Shown here in pieces: positions 5,246 through 5,349 of a stretch of 5,349 nucleotides of DNA. Source of the stretch: QNBT01 sp964563335. Its GTDB lineage: Bacteria; Planctomycetota; Phycisphaerae; Sedimentisphaerales; Anaerohalosphaeraceae. The stretch spans positions 1 to 5,349 of the forward strand of contig CAZLWL010000127.1 of NCBI GenBank assembly GCA_964563335.1, given 5' to 3'. The position numbers were made by a program, and so were the translations under genes. Within the stretch, counting starts at the first letter, position 1. Every line of letters begins with the position of its first letter. The notes under the pieces were generated by a model, which was not told the DNA's origin, did not search any database, and worked only from the letters and a program-made list of their open reading frames with translations.

Positions 5246-5349
5246 AATTACTCGTCCCCCCGCATCTTTGGCAACTCCTATGCTCAACTTCACCTTTGTA
5301 ATTTCCTCTTGAATCACGTTCCCTGTCTGTATATGCTCAGTAGCTGGTA
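5246..5349. other. Right-edge stretch without a supported gene
   Basis: No hairpin plus T-tract is seen after the CotH-family stop codon, so its terminator must lie outside the window or be factor-dependent. A minus-strand frame is open from the right edge (5347) down to a TGA at 5146-5144, but about half of it lies over the dockerin-like coding sequence. No start is visible, so I do not call it a gene. Confidence 0.4.

Noticed and set aside
5144..5347. Minus-strand frame open from the right edge
   Set aside because: About half of it overlaps the dockerin-like coding sequence, no start is visible, and the product matches nothing I know. Sequence beyond the window would decide.

Overview
The window looks like chromosomal DNA from an environmental bacterium, most likely a Planctomycetota member of the Phycisphaerae/Sedimentisphaerales type. 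The main clue is the secreted protein at the right end. Its C-terminus combines thrombospondin type 3 repeats with a dockerin-like F-hand pair ('SSDFSILAKDW', 'VDLNDVFIMANFWL'), a style I associate with that group. This is inference from protein style, not from a marker-gene search; proS could be used to test it.

Left part (1-1560), accessory and AT-rich. It opens with at least six 20-bp tandem repeats that run into dispersed-repeat-like dyads and a strong GC hairpin. One of these dyads is followed by a T-tract and can serve as the terminator for the minus-strand genes. Those genes, in transcription order, are: a MntA-like minimal nucleotidyltransferase (1140-1445); an overlapping 29-codon reading frame (1061-1150) that looks like a HepT toxin gene with its middle deleted; a 64-residue unknown (793-987); and a 137-residue unknown with two CxxC pairs, a probable zinc-binding protein (281-694). 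A pair of 12-bp palindromes two helical turns apart lies just upstream of the last gene and resembles an operator.

Middle (1561-3501). A housekeeping gene, proS (prolyl-tRNA synthetase with an editing insertion domain), is transcribed rightward from its own extended -10 promoter and is divergent from the nucleotidyltransferase gene. Hairpins follow it, and perhaps a weak terminator.

Right part (3491-5349). A second extended -10 promoter and a leader of roughly 100 nt precede a 538-codon gene for a secreted CotH-family protein (atypical kinase fold) with TSP3 and dockerin-like C-terminal modules. The last 104 bases hold no gene I can support.

The genes do not form one pathway. The most notable points are the decayed HEPN/MNT toxin-antitoxin pair, the twin-palindrome operator candidate and the CotH-TSP3-dockerin architecture. 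I found no convincing new multi-gene system.
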